A DNA stretch of 64,000 nucleotides from Heyndrickxia acidicola. GTDB lineage: Bacteria > Bacillota > Bacilli > Bacillales > Bacillaceae_C. This document shows positions 35,851-45,177 of the stretch, in pieces. The stretch's first letter is position 1. Each line of letters opens with the position of its first letter. The stretch is taken from the NCBI RefSeq assembly GCF_001636425.1, contig NZ_KV440953.1, forward strand, positions 1,686,847-1,750,846, read 5' to 3'. The translations under genes were made by a program, and so were the position numbers. The notes under the pieces were generated by a model that was not told the origin of the DNA, searched no databases, and saw only the letters and a program-made list of their open reading frames with translations.

Positions 35851-37722
35851 TCACAACCATTTTTGGCTGTAATGCGACAATGCCAGAAGCGGCCATATAT
35901 ACCTGTAGCTATGATAATGAATATAAAAAAGGCCTGCTGCACCCTGGCCCTTCGGGTAATCCTCTGTCCAATTATCTATATCGGCATTTTTCAGCAAAAA
36001 GTTTACTCCTTTGCTTATCTCAGGAGTAATGTGGTCAGACACAGCTATTAGACCATCCAAGGCCCATGCTGTGTGTGTCAGAGTGCTTGCTTGAAGAGGA
36101 ATATATTCGCCTTGAATATCACTGTTGCACGATTCTCCCCATCCTCCGTCTGGATTTTGTATAGAGGAAAGCCATTGAACAGCTTTTTTAACAGCTGAGA
36201 GATTTTGATACCCTGCAGAATTCAAACCTGTTAACGCAGCCCAAGTCCCGTAAATATAGTTAATTCCCCATCTGCTGTTCCAGGAGCCATTGTTTTCCTG
36301 GCGGCGAAGAAGCCATTGAATAGCCCTTTTAAAAGCACGCTTCTCCATATCTGCATGAGTACAGCTCCCAAAGAACTCCAGCGTACGGGCTGTCAGGTCT
36401 ACAGAGGATGGGTCAATTAAAAAGGTATCTCCACCCGGAATCATAGAAAATAAAGGATTGTCTGCATTCCTTTCAAATGCTGGCCACCCTCCGTCATCAT
36501 TTTGCATGGAAATAACCCATGAAATCCCTTTTTCCCATGAGTGTCTGTTAGCTGAATCAGAGGCTGCATACGTGCGTATCGCTCTCAATGTGGCAGTAGA
36601 ATCATCCACATCCGGATTGATAGTATTACTATTTGAAAAGCCCCATCCGCCTGGTTTTCCAGAAACATTATGAATAGACCAATCTCCATATCTGGTATGC
36701 TGCTTTGAAAGCAAAAAACGGTTTGCACGGCGAATCGAATGGTGGGAAGGATGTACACCCGCTTCCTGCAGTGCATAACTAATGAGGGAAGTATTCCATA
36801 CATGTACGGTTGTATATTGGCAATGCTGGGCACCATCAATTGTGTATACCATCGCTTTCAATCCGTTCACCGCTTTGGCAATCTCAGGGTCTGTTTGTTT
36901 GGAGCCAGTCGCCAACAATGCAAAGATCATGAAAAATGTAGCACTGAAATAACTAAGCAAGGTTCCATCATACTCTATTCTTTGAAAAATATAATCTTTT
37001 AATTTTCTTTGAGCCTGTTCATGAAGCTCTTCTGGTATTCCAGCAAGCTGTTCAACGATCCCTTTAATTTCATCCAATACTGAACTCCAATTTGCTGCTT
37101 CACGAACAAACGCATGATTTTTTCGTTCATTATTAATAAAAAGATTGGAAAGGTCAGGGGTGTTTTCTGTTTTTAGCGAAAATTTTTGATCCGCTATTAA
37201 AAGAATAGGCGCAAGATTGCTTCTTCCAAAAACAGAAAGGCTATAAAAGTTCAGCGGAAAGAATTTTGGAATTAAAATTAGCTCAATTGGGATTTTAAGA
37301 TAAGCCGGCCATTTCATCTGCCCTGTTATAAGCAACAAAAGCTTTGTCAGAATACCCGCTTTTTCAATTCCCCCATTGCTTTTGATAAATCGCTCAGCTT
37401 CTTTCAGTACTTTTTCATTTCCTTTTTCATAACCGGAATAAAGAAGAGCATAATAGGCATCGATTGTTAATGAAAGGTTTCCTGGTGCTTCATCCCTGAA
37501 AAGCCTCCAGGAGCCATCTCTGTACTGTTTACTTTTAATCCTTCTTACAAGACCCAAAATCAGTTCTTCATCATGAATTTTTAAACTTCGTAATAATATA
37601 ATCATATAGCAATCTGTTATAACCCCTGTCTCAAAGGGATACTCCCATGAACCATCAGGCAGCTGGCTGTTGTGCAGGATAGAGACCAGACGATTTATCT
37701 CATTTTGCACTTGCTGTTTCAT
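35851..37722 (-). CDS. shc: Squalene-hopene cyclase family triterpene cyclase
   Basis: Cyclises squalene or a related C30/C35 polyprene at the membrane to hopanoid-type or sporulenol-type products. The 623 residues contain the catalytic DVDD (371-374, in NPDVDDSTATLRA), equal to D374-D377 of the Alicyclobacillus enzyme. Repeated QW motifs are visible (DGSWEYPF, DGGWPAFE, NGSWNSRWG, DGGWGES). Whether the substrate is squalene or, as in B. subtilis SqhC, a tetraprenyl-curcumene cannot be read. The gene interrupts the usual rnhB-ylqG adjacency and may be horizontally placed or transposed. Confidence 0.92.
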   Translation of the reverse strand: MKQQVQNEINRLVSILHNSQLPDGSWEYPFETGVITDCYMIILLRSLKIHDEELILGLVRRIKSKQYRDGSWRLFRDEAPGNLSLTIDAYYALLYSGYEKGNEKVLKEAERFIKSNGGIEKAGILTKLLLLITGQMKWPAYLKIPIELILIPKFFPLNFYSLSVFGRSNLAPILLIADQKFSLKTENTPDLSNLFINNERKNHAFVREAANWSSVLDEIKGIVEQLAGIPEELHEQAQRKLKDYIFQRIEYDGTLLSYFSATFFMIFALLATGSKQTDPEIAKAVNGLKAMVYTIDGAQHCQYTTVHVWNTSLISYALQEAGVHPSHHSIRRANRFLLSKQHTRYGDWSIHNVSGKPGGWGFSNSNTINPDVDDSTATLRAIRTYAASDSANRHSWEKGISWVISMQNDDGGWPAFERNADNPLFSMIPGGDTFLIDPSSVDLTARTLEFFGSCTHADMEKRAFKRAIQWLLRRQENNGSWNSRWGINYIYGTWAALTGLNSAGYQNLSAVKKAVQWLSSIQNPDGGWGESCNSDIQGEYIPLQASTLTHTAWALDGLIAVSDHITPEISKGVNFLLKNADIDNWTEDYPKGQGAAGLFYIHYHSYRYIWPLLALSHYSQKWL

Positions 37723-37799
37723 GTACCTCTCTCCTCTCTTTCTCCTACATACCTATTCCTAAAAAAAGAATGAATGCTACAAAGAAAGGATTTTTCAAA

Positions 37800-38873
37800 A
37801 TGGAACTCCCATGGTTAAAAACTTTTTTAAAAAAAAGCAAATACAAATATCATGATCTTTCAGGAGCTGTAAAAGAACTCAAGCACATTGGAAAACAGCC
37901 TGCGAGGCGGCTGTCCTCAAAGGATCTATCCTTATCCTAGAGGAAGCTGATGCAAGAGATACAAGATAAGACGATCGAAAAGAATGTGAATAACCTTACT
38001 AGGACAAAAGCCTATTTGGATTTTTATTTAGAACACCCGGATATTCATTGGGCATTGCTGGCCCACATGGTTTCGAGAAATGCAGGATGGAATATGACAG
38101 ACTTAAAGGGAGAATGGCTGCCTCAACTATTTAGCCAACGTGAGCAGAAGGACTATTTTCAATTTTTAAAGAGGGGGAATTGGCTGATATTCCAGGATGT
38201 CTATCCACAGCTTTTAATTTTTCATTATAGTCTTAAACAAAAAAAGCGCTTTTTCACCTATTTGGACCTTTACAGATTTCTATTTTTATGGAAATTATGT
38301 GGAAACAAATCTTTATTTACAGTAACACTATTTCACTTGCCATTGCTACCATTGTAAATGAGCAAAGTTATTTGGAGTCAAGGCTGATCCAGAATCAAAT
38401 GTATAAAAAAGTCATTCATTCCTTTACTTTTCATGCACAGGAACCACTGAAGCTCAATCACATTCTTTTTCCTCTTTATTCTGCCTCCCCAAAAATCAAT
38501 CCCACTTTGTTTGGCAGGACAGTGGACCATTTTTCTTCTTTAAAAGACCGTATAAACCTCTGTATTGAGTTATATTACTCTCTATTTCACCAGGAGTCAT
38601 CCCTGGAAAATGTCCTATCGTGGGCAAAAGCTCACCCGCATTCCGGCTCGCTCAGTGACTATTGGCCTCAGCTGACTGCCGCCTGGGAAAGAGCCAGCAT
38701 TAAAGGTTAAAGACTGTTTTCTGGCCAAAGGAGCCTCCCGTATCTACAGGCCAACGCTGCAGGCTGCCTGGAAAGAAATCTCCCATGAAAAAGCCGAACT
38801 GGGTGACTGGTTTAAAAACCGGAGAACCGTTGATTATTTAATCATGAAACCAACATTATATGAAAAAAAATAG
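37800..38873 (+). pseudogene. Broken DUF2515 (YppC-like) gene
   Basis: Three frames together give one DUF2515/YppC-like protein. ATG 37800 (MELPWLKTFLKKSKYK) runs to an in-frame TAG at 37938. The same frame resumes with NLTRTKAYLDFYLEHPDIHW and HMVSRNAGWNMTDLKGEWLP. Near a TTTTT tract at about 38286 it shifts to MEIMWKQIFIYS...VNEQSYLESRLIQ. After the stop at 38708 it shifts again to GASRIYRPTLQAAWKEIS and ends at 38873. One nonsense mutation and two frameshifts mean it is not functional unless the assembly is wrong. It is divergent from shc. Confidence 0.8.
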
Positions 38874-38945
38874 GCAGTCTATCTATTGCAAATCCCTCGA
38901 ACAAATCCAAATGTTCACAGAAACAAAGGAAATAATATTTAGATA

Positions 38946-39070
38946 GAAAAGCGGAGGGCGCCTGATTATCGGCGACCAGCATAAGACGAAATGCCCTAGA
39001 GGTTCGCTTTTTAACCTCTTGGGCAGTTTGGCTTAGACCTCGAGCCGATGGCGCTCGGAGCTGGACAGAG
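38946..39070 (+). repeat. Full copy of the 125-128 bp hairpin repeat (family A)
   Basis: It begins GAAAAGCGGAGGGCGCC and ends GGCGCTCGGAGCTGGACA. The outer arms GGGCGCC (38956-38962) and GGCGCTC (39050-39056) pair, as do ATCGGC/GCCGAT and the central AGAGGTT/AACCTCT. It is the same family as the array at 53580-54004. It lies in the 650-base gap between the broken DUF2515 gene and rnhB. Confidence 0.85.
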
Positions 39071-39448
39071 AAAAACGGAGGATACACCAAAAGTAATAGT
39101 TTTCCAAATAATAAAAGGCTGTCCCAAAAGGTCCAATGATATTAGATGACCTTGGAAACTGCATCTTTTTTCCTCCAGGTTGAAAACGAACAGTGGGTAA
39201 TACTCCTATATGCGTACCGCTGTTTGTCCTGCCTGTACACTTCAAGTAATCAATATAAGTGTAAGATCAACATCGATTTTCTAGAGGCCTATAATATGTT
39301 CTTTCTTCCATATCGATAAGGCAATAATGATTACCGTAGGTCGGTTTGGCTTGATTTTTAAACTCGTATAAAGTGATTTTCAGGGGAGCCTATTATAAAA
39401 CTAACTAGAAAAATCTCCCTACCTTTTTCTCTTTTTTTATTCAGTAGT
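39071..39448. other. Intergenic remnant, possible insertion-sequence end
   Basis: No convincing gene. The sequence GGCTGTCCCAAAAGGTC near 39118 resembles the terminal repeat of several Bacillus transposons (GGCTGTCCCAAAAGTC-like), but no transposase reading frame or partner end is evident. It may be a decayed insertion point. Confidence 0.3.
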
Positions 39449-39505
39449 AAAAAAGGGTGACTCCATTCAGCGGCATAGTCCAGCTTTTTGAGTCACCCTT
39501 TTTTT
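39449..39505. terminator. Bidirectional terminator after rnhB
   Basis: A 15-bp perfect stem, AAAAAAGGGTGACTC (39449-39463) and GAGTCACCCTTTTTT (39490-39504), with a 26-base loop and T-runs on both strands. It lies 20 bases after the rnhB stop and would also stop plus-strand read-through. Confidence 0.92.
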
Positions 39506-39524
39506 ATTTGGATTGTCGCATGCT

Positions 39525-40292
39525 TTATACAAGTTCCTTTACTGGAGCAAATGAACGGCGATGAATGCTGCTAGGACCAAACTTTTGTAAGGCTTCTAAA
39601 TGGTCTTTTGTTCCATAGCCCATATTCTGATGAAATTGATATTCAGGAAACTCCAAAGCATACTCTGACATCAACCGGTCACGGGTGACTTTCGCCACAA
39701 TGGACGCACATGCAATGGAAACACTCTTTTCATCACCTTTGATCAGTGATGTTTGAGCAATCGGTAACTCCAGCTCCATGGCATCAATTAATAAATGGTC
39801 CGGCTCTAAAGAAAGTGATTGCAGGCTTGTAATCATAGCTTTTTTGGAAGCCTGATAAATATTTATCCTGTCAATTTCCTCCGAAGAAATGATTCCAATG
39901 CCAACAGCAGTGGCTTCTTCCATAATCCTACCATAGAATTCATTCCGTTTTTTTTCACTTAATTTTTTCGAATCATTCACACCAGGCAAGTAAAAATTCT
40001 CTGGCAGTACGACAGCAGCTGCTACAACAGGGCCAGCCAAGGGGCCGCGGCCCACCTCATCGATTCCTGCAATAGAACGATAGCCCTGTTTCATAAGCGC
40101 CTTTTCATATTGAAGCATTTGAATGAATCGGCCATGAAGCTTTAGCTTGCGGTCTTGTTTACTCTGCCATTGCCTGAGAAGAGTTTGTACACCTTTTCGA
40201 GAATCCTGCGCCAGCTTCTCCATCAAAGGCTCTTCTATTGTATCAGTGGTATTTAAATAGTTATGAATTTCATTAATTGTATAGTTTTTCAT
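39525..40292 (-). CDS. rnhB: Ribonuclease HII
   Basis: Cleaves the RNA strand of RNA-DNA hybrids and excises misincorporated ribonucleotides. It shows the catalytic IDEVGRGPLAGPVVAAAVVL block, LPGVNDSKKLSEKKR, DHLLIDAM and ACASIVAKVTRDRLM. The ATG at 40292 (MKNYTINEIHNYL) gives 255 residues, the normal length, with GAGG upstream. A GTG at 40319 would add nine residues. It follows rbgA closely. Confidence 0.95.
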   Translation of the reverse strand: MKNYTINEIHNYLNTTDTIEEPLMEKLAQDSRKGVQTLLRQWQSKQDRKLKLHGRFIQMLQYEKALMKQGYRSIAGIDEVGRGPLAGPVVAAAVVLPENFYLPGVNDSKKLSEKKRNEFYGRIMEEATAVGIGIISSEEIDRINIYQASKKAMITSLQSLSLEPDHLLIDAMELELPIAQTSLIKGDEKSVSIACASIVAKVTRDRLMSEYALEFPEYQFHQNMGYGTKDHLEALQKFGPSSIHRRSFAPVKELV

Positions 40293-40337
40293 TTCAATCC
40301 TCTGTAACACGTATTTCACTTTCCAATGCCGGTAAGT

Positions 40338-41207
40338 CTATTCCTCTGGCGGAATCTCCTCTTCGCCTGGAATATCGAAGGATAATGGGCCAAGCTTTAA
40401 TGAGCGGATATCTCTCACTACCAGCTCCGCTACCTTATCGTAATTCACTTCGCCTTTCGCCCTTAAGCTCCCGCGAAGCTCCCCGATGATATCAAAAATT
40501 TCTACAATATCCTCCGGAATCTCACCTACATTGTACCTTTCCATTAACCGGCCTGGATAGTGCTTTTCAAGGAATTTCAAACCATAAATAGAGATGTCAT
40601 GGAGATTCAAAATAGTATCCTTTATTGCTCCTGTTAATGCTAGTTTGTATCCAATCTCCTGATCATCAAATTTTGGCCAAAGAATTCCGGGAGTATCCAA
40701 AAGCTCTAATTCCTTGCCAACTTTAATCCATTGTTGTGATCTCGTGATCCCGGGAGTATTTCCCGTTTTAGCAATATTCTTTTTCGCAAGGCGATTAATT
40801 AATGTAGACTTCCCTACGTTCGGAATTCCGATAATCATTGCCCTTATCGCACGAGGCTTTACACCCTTTGCCTTTAAACGGTCAAACTTTGGCTTTAACA
40901 CTTCTTCAGCTGCCTTCACTATTTGCTGAAGTCCTATGCCTTCCTGAGAATTAATAGCAAGTGCTTTTTGACCCTCAGAAGAAAAATGGCTGATCCATTC
41001 TTTTGTTATTTCTTTGTCTGCCATATCCGCTTTATTTAATAACTTTAAACGGGGCTTTTGATGAATAATTTCATCCAGCATTGGATTGGCAGAAGATACT
41101 GGGATTCTGGCATCCACCAATTCAAAAATAATATCCACTAGCTTCAATTTTTCCGTTACTTCTCTGCGTGCTTTCGCCATATGGCCCGGAAACCACTGTA
41201 TTGTCAT
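40338..41207 (-). CDS. rbgA: Ribosome biogenesis GTPase RbgA (YlqF)
   Basis: A circularly permuted GTPase required for late 50S assembly. In 289 residues the order is G4 NKAD (58-61), then G1 [10 protein letters not shown] (from 127), then G3 DTPG, with the N-terminal WFPGHMAKA signature. The C-terminal RNA-binding helical domain follows. It lies between lepB and rnhB, a common Bacillaceae order. Confidence 0.96.
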   Translation of the reverse strand: MTIQWFPGHMAKARREVTEKLKLVDIIFELVDARIPVSSANPMLDEIIHQKPRLKLLNKADMADKEITKEWISHFSSEGQKALAINSQEGIGLQQIVKAAEEVLKPKFDRLKAKGVKPRAIRAMIIGIPNVGKSTLINRLAKKNIAKTGNTPGITRSQQWIKVGKELELLDTPGILWPKFDDQEIGYKLALTGAIKDTILNLHDISIYGLKFLEKHYPGRLMERYNVGEIPEDIVEIFDIIGELRGSLRAKGEVNYDKVAELVVRDIRSLKLGPLSFDIPGEEEIPPEE

Positions 41208-41227
41208 TTATTTCAACTCCAGCTTCT

Positions 41228-41767
41228 TTATTTAGCAAGGCCAAAATGATCAAACGGCCAATAAATTAAACGAGTTTCCCCAACAACTTTTGTTAATGGA
41301 ACAGCCCCTATATAGCGGCTGTCTTTGCTAAACCGTCTATTATCGCCCATCACAAAAATTTCTCCTTTTGGAACAGTGTCTCTCCCAATAATATCTTTTA
41401 GCGTGAAATCTTCTGTTAAAGGGCCCCCTGCTAATCGTTTTTTATATTGATTTAAGTAAGGTTCTTTATATGTTTTTCCATTGATATATAGTGTGTCATT
41501 TTTGTATTCCAGTTTGTCGCCAGGTAGTCCAATTACTCTTTTTATGTAATCCTTACCTTCAGGAGCATGAAAAATAACAATATCAAAGCGCTTAGGGGTA
41601 CCAAACTTATTAACAATCATTCTGTCACCATTATGTAAGGTTGGCATCATGGACATTCCATCCACTACGATCGGAGAAAAAATGAAACCTCTTATCAATG
41701 CAGCCAGAACTACCGCTATTAGAATTGCCTTAATCCAATCCCATAATTCACTTTTTTTCTTCTCCAT
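41228..41767 (-). CDS. lepB: Type I signal peptidase
   Basis: A membrane-anchored peptidase that cleaves Sec and Tat signal peptides. The 179 residues have one N-terminal transmembrane helix (about 11-30), catalytic Ser39 in DGMSMMPTL and Lys76 in YIKRVIGLPGD, then GDNRRFSKDSRYIG. It is the Ser-Lys prokaryotic (SipS/SipT) type, not the Ser-His SipW type. It starts a lepB-rbgA-rnhB unit. Confidence 0.95.
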   Translation of the reverse strand: MEKKKSELWDWIKAILIAVVLAALIRGFIFSPIVVDGMSMMPTLHNGDRMIVNKFGTPKRFDIVIFHAPEGKDYIKRVIGLPGDKLEYKNDTLYINGKTYKEPYLNQYKKRLAGGPLTEDFTLKDIIGRDTVPKGEIFVMGDNRRFSKDSRYIGAVPLTKVVGETRLIYWPFDHFGLAK

Positions 41768-42246
41768 TTTTCCACCGCCTACTTTATTAATCCATCGGAA
41801 ACAGAACTAATAGTTACTTTATAACCATATTGAATTTATGTTAACCAATTCAAATGTCTCTGTCCATATTCAGGAAAGGTGGCTTATCCGCCTTTCTATT
41901 CAGCTTTTTTATCACATTCTGAGAAAAAGTTTTTAAGAACCTTCTCGACAAGCAGAAAAAGGAGCTTGATGAGAAGCCCCTTTTTTAAACGTTCCATTCC
42001 TTAGCTGCAGCAAATAGCCCAAATTTCAGAGCAGGTATCCTGTTTAACACAATTTCTGTATGTAAAAAATAAAAACGACTATATTGCCATTCTTCTGTTT
42101 GATTCTATTAATGAAGCGGCTTCATGACAGATATGATCTTCTACTTACGGAATAAAAATGTTCAACTGCACTTTGCTATTAATTTTATCGCAGCCTTCAC
42201 TATTTAGCAATAGTAATTTCTTTAGCAAGGCACTGGTTTTCTTGCT
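41768..42246. other. Intergenic region upstream of lepB
   Basis: The 920-base gap between lepB and rplS holds a terminator-like hairpin at 41956 and repeats from 42247 on. In this part I see no gene. The lepB promoter is not clear: weak TTGAAT or TTGGTT boxes about 90 bases upstream. Confidence 0.5.
41956..41985. terminator. Terminator-like hairpin upstream of lepB
   Basis: Stem AAAAAGGAGCTT/AAGCCCCTTTTT (41956-41967 and 41974-41985, one G-T pair) with a 6-base loop and T-runs on both strands. It would block read-through from rplS into lepB. Confidence 0.75.
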
Positions 42247-42373
42247 GGTTGATTTTCGCTTCAGGCACTCGCTTTCCGCGGGCAGCCGGGAGTCTCAACA
42301 TAACAAACTTCTGGGGGGCCTCCCTAAGGCCAGCTGATCCCGCAGGAGTCTCATGTCTTACGCTTCAATCAAC
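42247..42373. repeat. Intergenic repeat family B, copy 1
   Basis: It begins GGTTGATTTTCGCTTCAGGC, continues CACTCGCTTTCCGCGG, and ends TACGCTTCAATCAAC. The ends are imperfect inverted repeats, with GTTGATT at both termini in opposite orientation. The centre is GC-rich against an AT-rich background. Related to copies at 42441 and 42539. Confidence 0.7.
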
Positions 42374-42440
42374 ATTGGGTTTAGTTCAATAATAGAGTTT
42401 CAGAAAGACATGGGGAGTACACAGATCTTCCTGCTGAACG

Positions 42441-42468
42441 ATTTTCACTCCAGCTCCTGCTTTCCGAA
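42441..42468. repeat. Degenerate partial copy of repeat family B
   Basis: CGATTTTCACTCCAGCTCCT followed by GCTTTCCG resembles the left end of the flanking copies (TGATTTTCACTTCAGGCACT, CGCTTTCCG). The rest is not recognisable. Confidence 0.4.
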
Positions 42469-42538
42469 CAATTAACTTTAGATCATTTCTAAATTAAGAT
42501 TTTTCCTAAGATGCGGGAGTACCCTAGTCATTACTGCT

Positions 42539-42626
42539 GGTTGATTTTCACTTCAGGCACTCGCTTTCCGCGGACAATTGGGAGGCATCCTCGTCTCTGT
42601 TCTCTTTCGCTGTGCCTTCAATCAAC
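42539..42626. repeat. Intergenic repeat family B, copy 2
   Basis: It begins GGTTGATTTTCACTTCAGGC, continues ACTCGCTTTCCGCGGACA, and ends GTGCCTTCAATCAAC. Shorter than copy 1 (88 against 127 bp), having lost part of the centre. It lies just beyond the rplS terminator. Confidence 0.7.
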
Positions 42627-42641
42627 TTTTTATCCTGAAAT

Positions 42642-42678
42642 AAAAAAGAGACGCCCCATTGACAGGACGACTCTTTTA
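42642..42678 (-). terminator. Rho-independent terminator after rplS
   Basis: On the minus strand AAAGAGTCGTCC pairs with GGGGCGTCTCTTTT across a 7-base loop (one T-T mismatch, one G-T pair), followed by TTTATTTC. It lies just beyond the rplS stop and ends the ylxM-ffh-rpsP-rplS transcript. Confidence 0.85.
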
Positions 42679-42690
42679 ATTAGCGGTTGA

Positions 42691-43035
42691 TTATCGAATT
42701 TCTTTGATACGAGCGGCTTTACCACGTAGGTTACGTAGGTAGTAAAGTTTCGCACGACGAACTTTACCGCGACGCACTACTTCAAGGTTCGCAATCTTAG
42801 GAGTGTGAACAGGGAATGTACGTTCAACACCAACACCATAAGAAACTTTACGAACTGTGAAAGTTTCACTGATTCCTCCGCCACGGCGTTTAATTACAAC
42901 ACCTTCAAACAACTGGATACGTTCACGAGTACCCTCGATTACTTTAACGTGTACGCGAACTGTATCACCAGGACGGAATGCAGGAACATCACTGCGAAGT
43001 TGTTCTTTTGTAATTTCTTCAATTAAATTGTGCAT
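42691..43035 (-). CDS. rplS: 50S ribosomal protein L19
   Basis: A ribosomal protein at the 30S-50S interface. The 114 residues start [20 protein letters not shown] and contain the L19 core [20 protein letters not shown] and [17 protein letters not shown], ending in a basic tail. The ATG at 43035 has AAGGAG upstream; a longer frame to 43128 lacks conservation. Last in the rpsP operon. Confidence 0.97.
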   Translation of the reverse strand: MHNLIEEITKEQLRSDVPAFRPGDTVRVHVKVIEGTRERIQLFEGVVIKRRGGGISETFTVRKVSYGVGVERTFPVHTPKIANLEVVRRGKVRRAKLYYLRNLRGKAARIKEIR

Positions 43036-43164
43036 CGTTTTCAACTCCTTCCAACAGATGCTCTTACAAATAAAATTATATGTAGCGGAACATCGTTTTA
43101 GCGCGGATTTACGTTTAACGCAAACCACAAATACAATCTTACCATATTACAACAAGGGATGCAA

Positions 43165-43911
43165 TCACCTTTTTACCGGAATTTCATATCCCCATTCTTT
43201 CAGCCACTTTTTTTGTCGGTCAGATAATGAATAATCATTTAATAAATCAGGACGTCTGGTTACAGTTCTTCGAAGTGACTCCTGTTCACGCCATTCTTCT
43301 ATTTTCGAATGATTTCCTGAGATCAGGACATCGGGCACCTTATACCCTCTGAAATCTGCAGGACGGGTATAATGAGGATGTTCCAGCAAACCAGATGAGA
43401 AAGAGTCCAAAACAGGAGAGTCTTCATTCCCCAGGACACCAGGAAGCAGTCTGACGATACTGTCGACCATAACCATAGCTCCTAATTCGCCCCCAGTTAA
43501 GACAAAATCCCCTATAGAAATTTCATCTGTCACAACATGTTCCCTGATGCGCTCATCATAGCCTTCATAATGGCCGCAGACAAAAATCAAATGATCTTCC
43601 TTTACGAATTCTTCTGCCTTTTTCTGTGTAAAAACTTCTCCTTGCGGACAAAGCAGAATTACCCTCGGCTTTTTAACTGCTTTTCCAGAGAGATGCTCTA
43701 CTGCGTCAAATATGGGCTGCGGCTTTAATACCATCCCGGCTCCTCCGCCATACGGATAATCATCAACTGTTTGATGTTTATTATCTGCAAAATCGCGAAA
43801 ATTGACCACATTGTATTCAGCAGAACCTTTTTCCCTTGCCTTTTTTAAAATAGACGAACCAAAAACCCCTTCAAACATTTCTGGAAACAATGTTAAGACA
43901 TCAATCTTCAT
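43165..43911 (-). CDS. trmD: tRNA (guanine37-N1)-methyltransferase TrmD
   Basis: Methylates G37 of tRNAs reading CNN codons, using S-adenosylmethionine. The 248 residues show the trefoil-knot SPOUT fold signatures [11 protein letters not shown] and [20 protein letters not shown], plus [12 protein letters not shown]. It overlaps rimM by 4 bases and precedes rplS, the classic arrangement. Confidence 0.97.
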   Translation of the reverse strand: MKIDVLTLFPEMFEGVFGSSILKKAREKGSAEYNVVNFRDFADNKHQTVDDYPYGGGAGMVLKPQPIFDAVEHLSGKAVKKPRVILLCPQGEVFTQKKAEEFVKEDHLIFVCGHYEGYDERIREHVVTDEISIGDFVLTGGELGAMVMVDSIVRLLPGVLGNEDSPVLDSFSSGLLEHPHYTRPADFRGYKVPDVLISGNHSKIEEWREQESLRRTVTRRPDLLNDYSLSDRQKKWLKEWGYEIPVKR

Positions 43912-44435
43912 GATAAAAGGCCTTCCATCGGTTCAATCACAATCTTTTTCTCCTGAACATTGACTTCCTTCACAATATCTCGGATGTAAGGAATCAGGTA
44001 TTCGGATTTATTCTCTCCTTTTACTACCCAAACATCATTTGCTCCTGGAGTTAGTATTTCTTTTACTTCCCCCACCTTCTCACCAGAAACGGTAAAGACA
44101 CTGCAGCCAACAATCTCATGAAAATAAAACTCTCCTTCATCTAAATCACCAAGCTGAGATTGGTTCACTTTCAGAAGAGAATCCTTCCATTTTTCAACAT
44201 CATTAATGCTGTTATAACCTTCAAAAGAAAGTAAATCGAAATTCTTATGCTGCCTATGAGTTTTTATTGTTAATTCAATGGGTTCTTTGCCTGCAGGTGA
44301 AAATAAATATATCTTATTCCCCTTCTGATATCTTTGTTCAGCAAAGTCTGTCCTTGAGATAACCCTTACTTCTCCAGCTAATCCATGTGTGTTGACAATT
44401 TTCCCTACATTAAACCATTGTTCCAAATCAATCAC
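43908..44435 (-). CDS. rimM: 16S rRNA processing protein RimM
   Basis: An S19-binding factor for 30S maturation. The 175 residues contain [18 protein letters not shown], the N-terminal signature, and a C-terminal PRC-barrel domain ([32 protein letters not shown]). The stop overlaps trmD's start, and ylqD ends three bases upstream. Confidence 0.96.
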   Translation of the reverse strand: MIDLEQWFNVGKIVNTHGLAGEVRVISRTDFAEQRYQKGNKIYLFSPAGKEPIELTIKTHRQHKNFDLLSFEGYNSINDVEKWKDSLLKVNQSQLGDLDEGEFYFHEIVGCSVFTVSGEKVGEVKEILTPGANDVWVVKGENKSEYLIPYIRDIVKEVNVQEKKIVIEPMEGLLS

Positions 44436-44437
44436 CT

Positions 44438-44824
44438 CTAGCGTAATTCTGTAATAACCCCGTCTGTAATAATAATTTCTCTCTTATTCTTTATTTCTTC
44501 CCAATGGTCCCCAACCTTAACATCCACTAATGCTTGAATTTCCTGTTCCTTCAGTTCACTGCCGAGAGGCAATATGTTCAATTGCTCAATTTGAAAATCC
44601 AGAAGTTTAATTTTTTCCTGTCTTGTATTAATTTCTTTCTCGAAATGTATTTTTAAGCTTGGTGAGGAAAATTTCTTTGTATGCTCCATTTTCTTACACT
44701 CAAAACGCAGCTGTTCACATTCTTTTTGTAAAGAAAGCCTATTATTTTCATAGGAAGCAAGCAATTTCCCTTTGCTTTTCTCGGTCAAGATTTGTTTAAC
44801 GGCGACAGATTGAAGAATTTTCAT
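44438..44824 (-). CDS. ylqD: YlqD family protein
   Basis: A 128-residue conserved Bacillus protein of unknown function between khpA and rimM. It starts [20 protein letters not shown], has a central coiled coil with [20 protein letters not shown], and ends in a small beta-rich segment ([24 protein letters not shown]). It has no catalytic motif. Genomic position suggests a link to ribosome maturation, which is inference. Confidence 0.85.
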   Translation of the reverse strand: MKILQSVAVKQILTEKSKGKLLASYENNRLSLQKECEQLRFECKKMEHTKKFSSPSLKIHFEKEINTRQEKIKLLDFQIEQLNILPLGSELKEQEIQALVDVKVGDHWEEIKNKREIIITDGVITELR

Positions 44825-45130
44825 ATTTCCTCTCCTTCATCTCAACTCACTGCGGAACTTATTTAAGATAAGGGATGCTGAACCCTTATTTTGGTCCAGG
44901 CTTTTTCAAACCTTCCCTTATATGTATTTCCCCTCTGCTGTCTCTCTATGTATCCATAGGGTGTTACCCACGCCTATTTTAGGCTCTGTTAGCTTCACCT
45001 GCAGACTATTTGTAGCGAACGAATTGGGAGCCGCCTTACCGTTTACAGTACCCGCCTTTTCTAATTAGGCGTAACGTCAGATTCAATCACTATTGGATCC
45101 ACTTCAACATGAAGATTAAACAGCGCCAAA
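44825..45130 (-). other. Intergenic region with coding-like fragments
   Basis: Between khpA and ylqD, normally close in Bacillus. On the minus strand a short frame reads ALFNLHVEVDPIVIESDVTP and ends TAG at about 45065. A second, shifted frame further on reads VNGKAAPNSFATNSLQVKL then TEPKIGVGNTLWIHRETAEG. These are open for about 20 and 45 codons and look like a decayed gene, but I recognise no family. Confidence 0.3.
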
Positions 45131-45162
45131 ATATAATAAAAGGGAGGCATTCATCCTCCCTT
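45131..45162 (-). terminator. Terminator hairpin after khpA
   Basis: Stem AAGGGAGG/CCTCCCTT (45140-45147 and 45155-45162) with a 7-base loop; on the minus strand TTATTATATTTTGG follows. It would terminate or attenuate between khpA and ylqD, making ylqD-rimM-trmD-rplS depend on read-through or an unseen promoter. Confidence 0.75.
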
Positions 45163-45177
45163 GTGCAGCTATGCTTT

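Noticed and set aside
39033-39245. Minus-strand frames near a GGCTGTCCCAAAAGG-type sequence
   Set aside because: No transposase motifs and no paired end; part overlaps the hairpin repeat. Kept only as a possible insertion-sequence remnant.
42247-42626. Repeats between lepB and rplS as an L19 leader riboregulator
   Set aside because: They lie downstream of rplS, beyond its terminator, so they cannot be the L19 leader.
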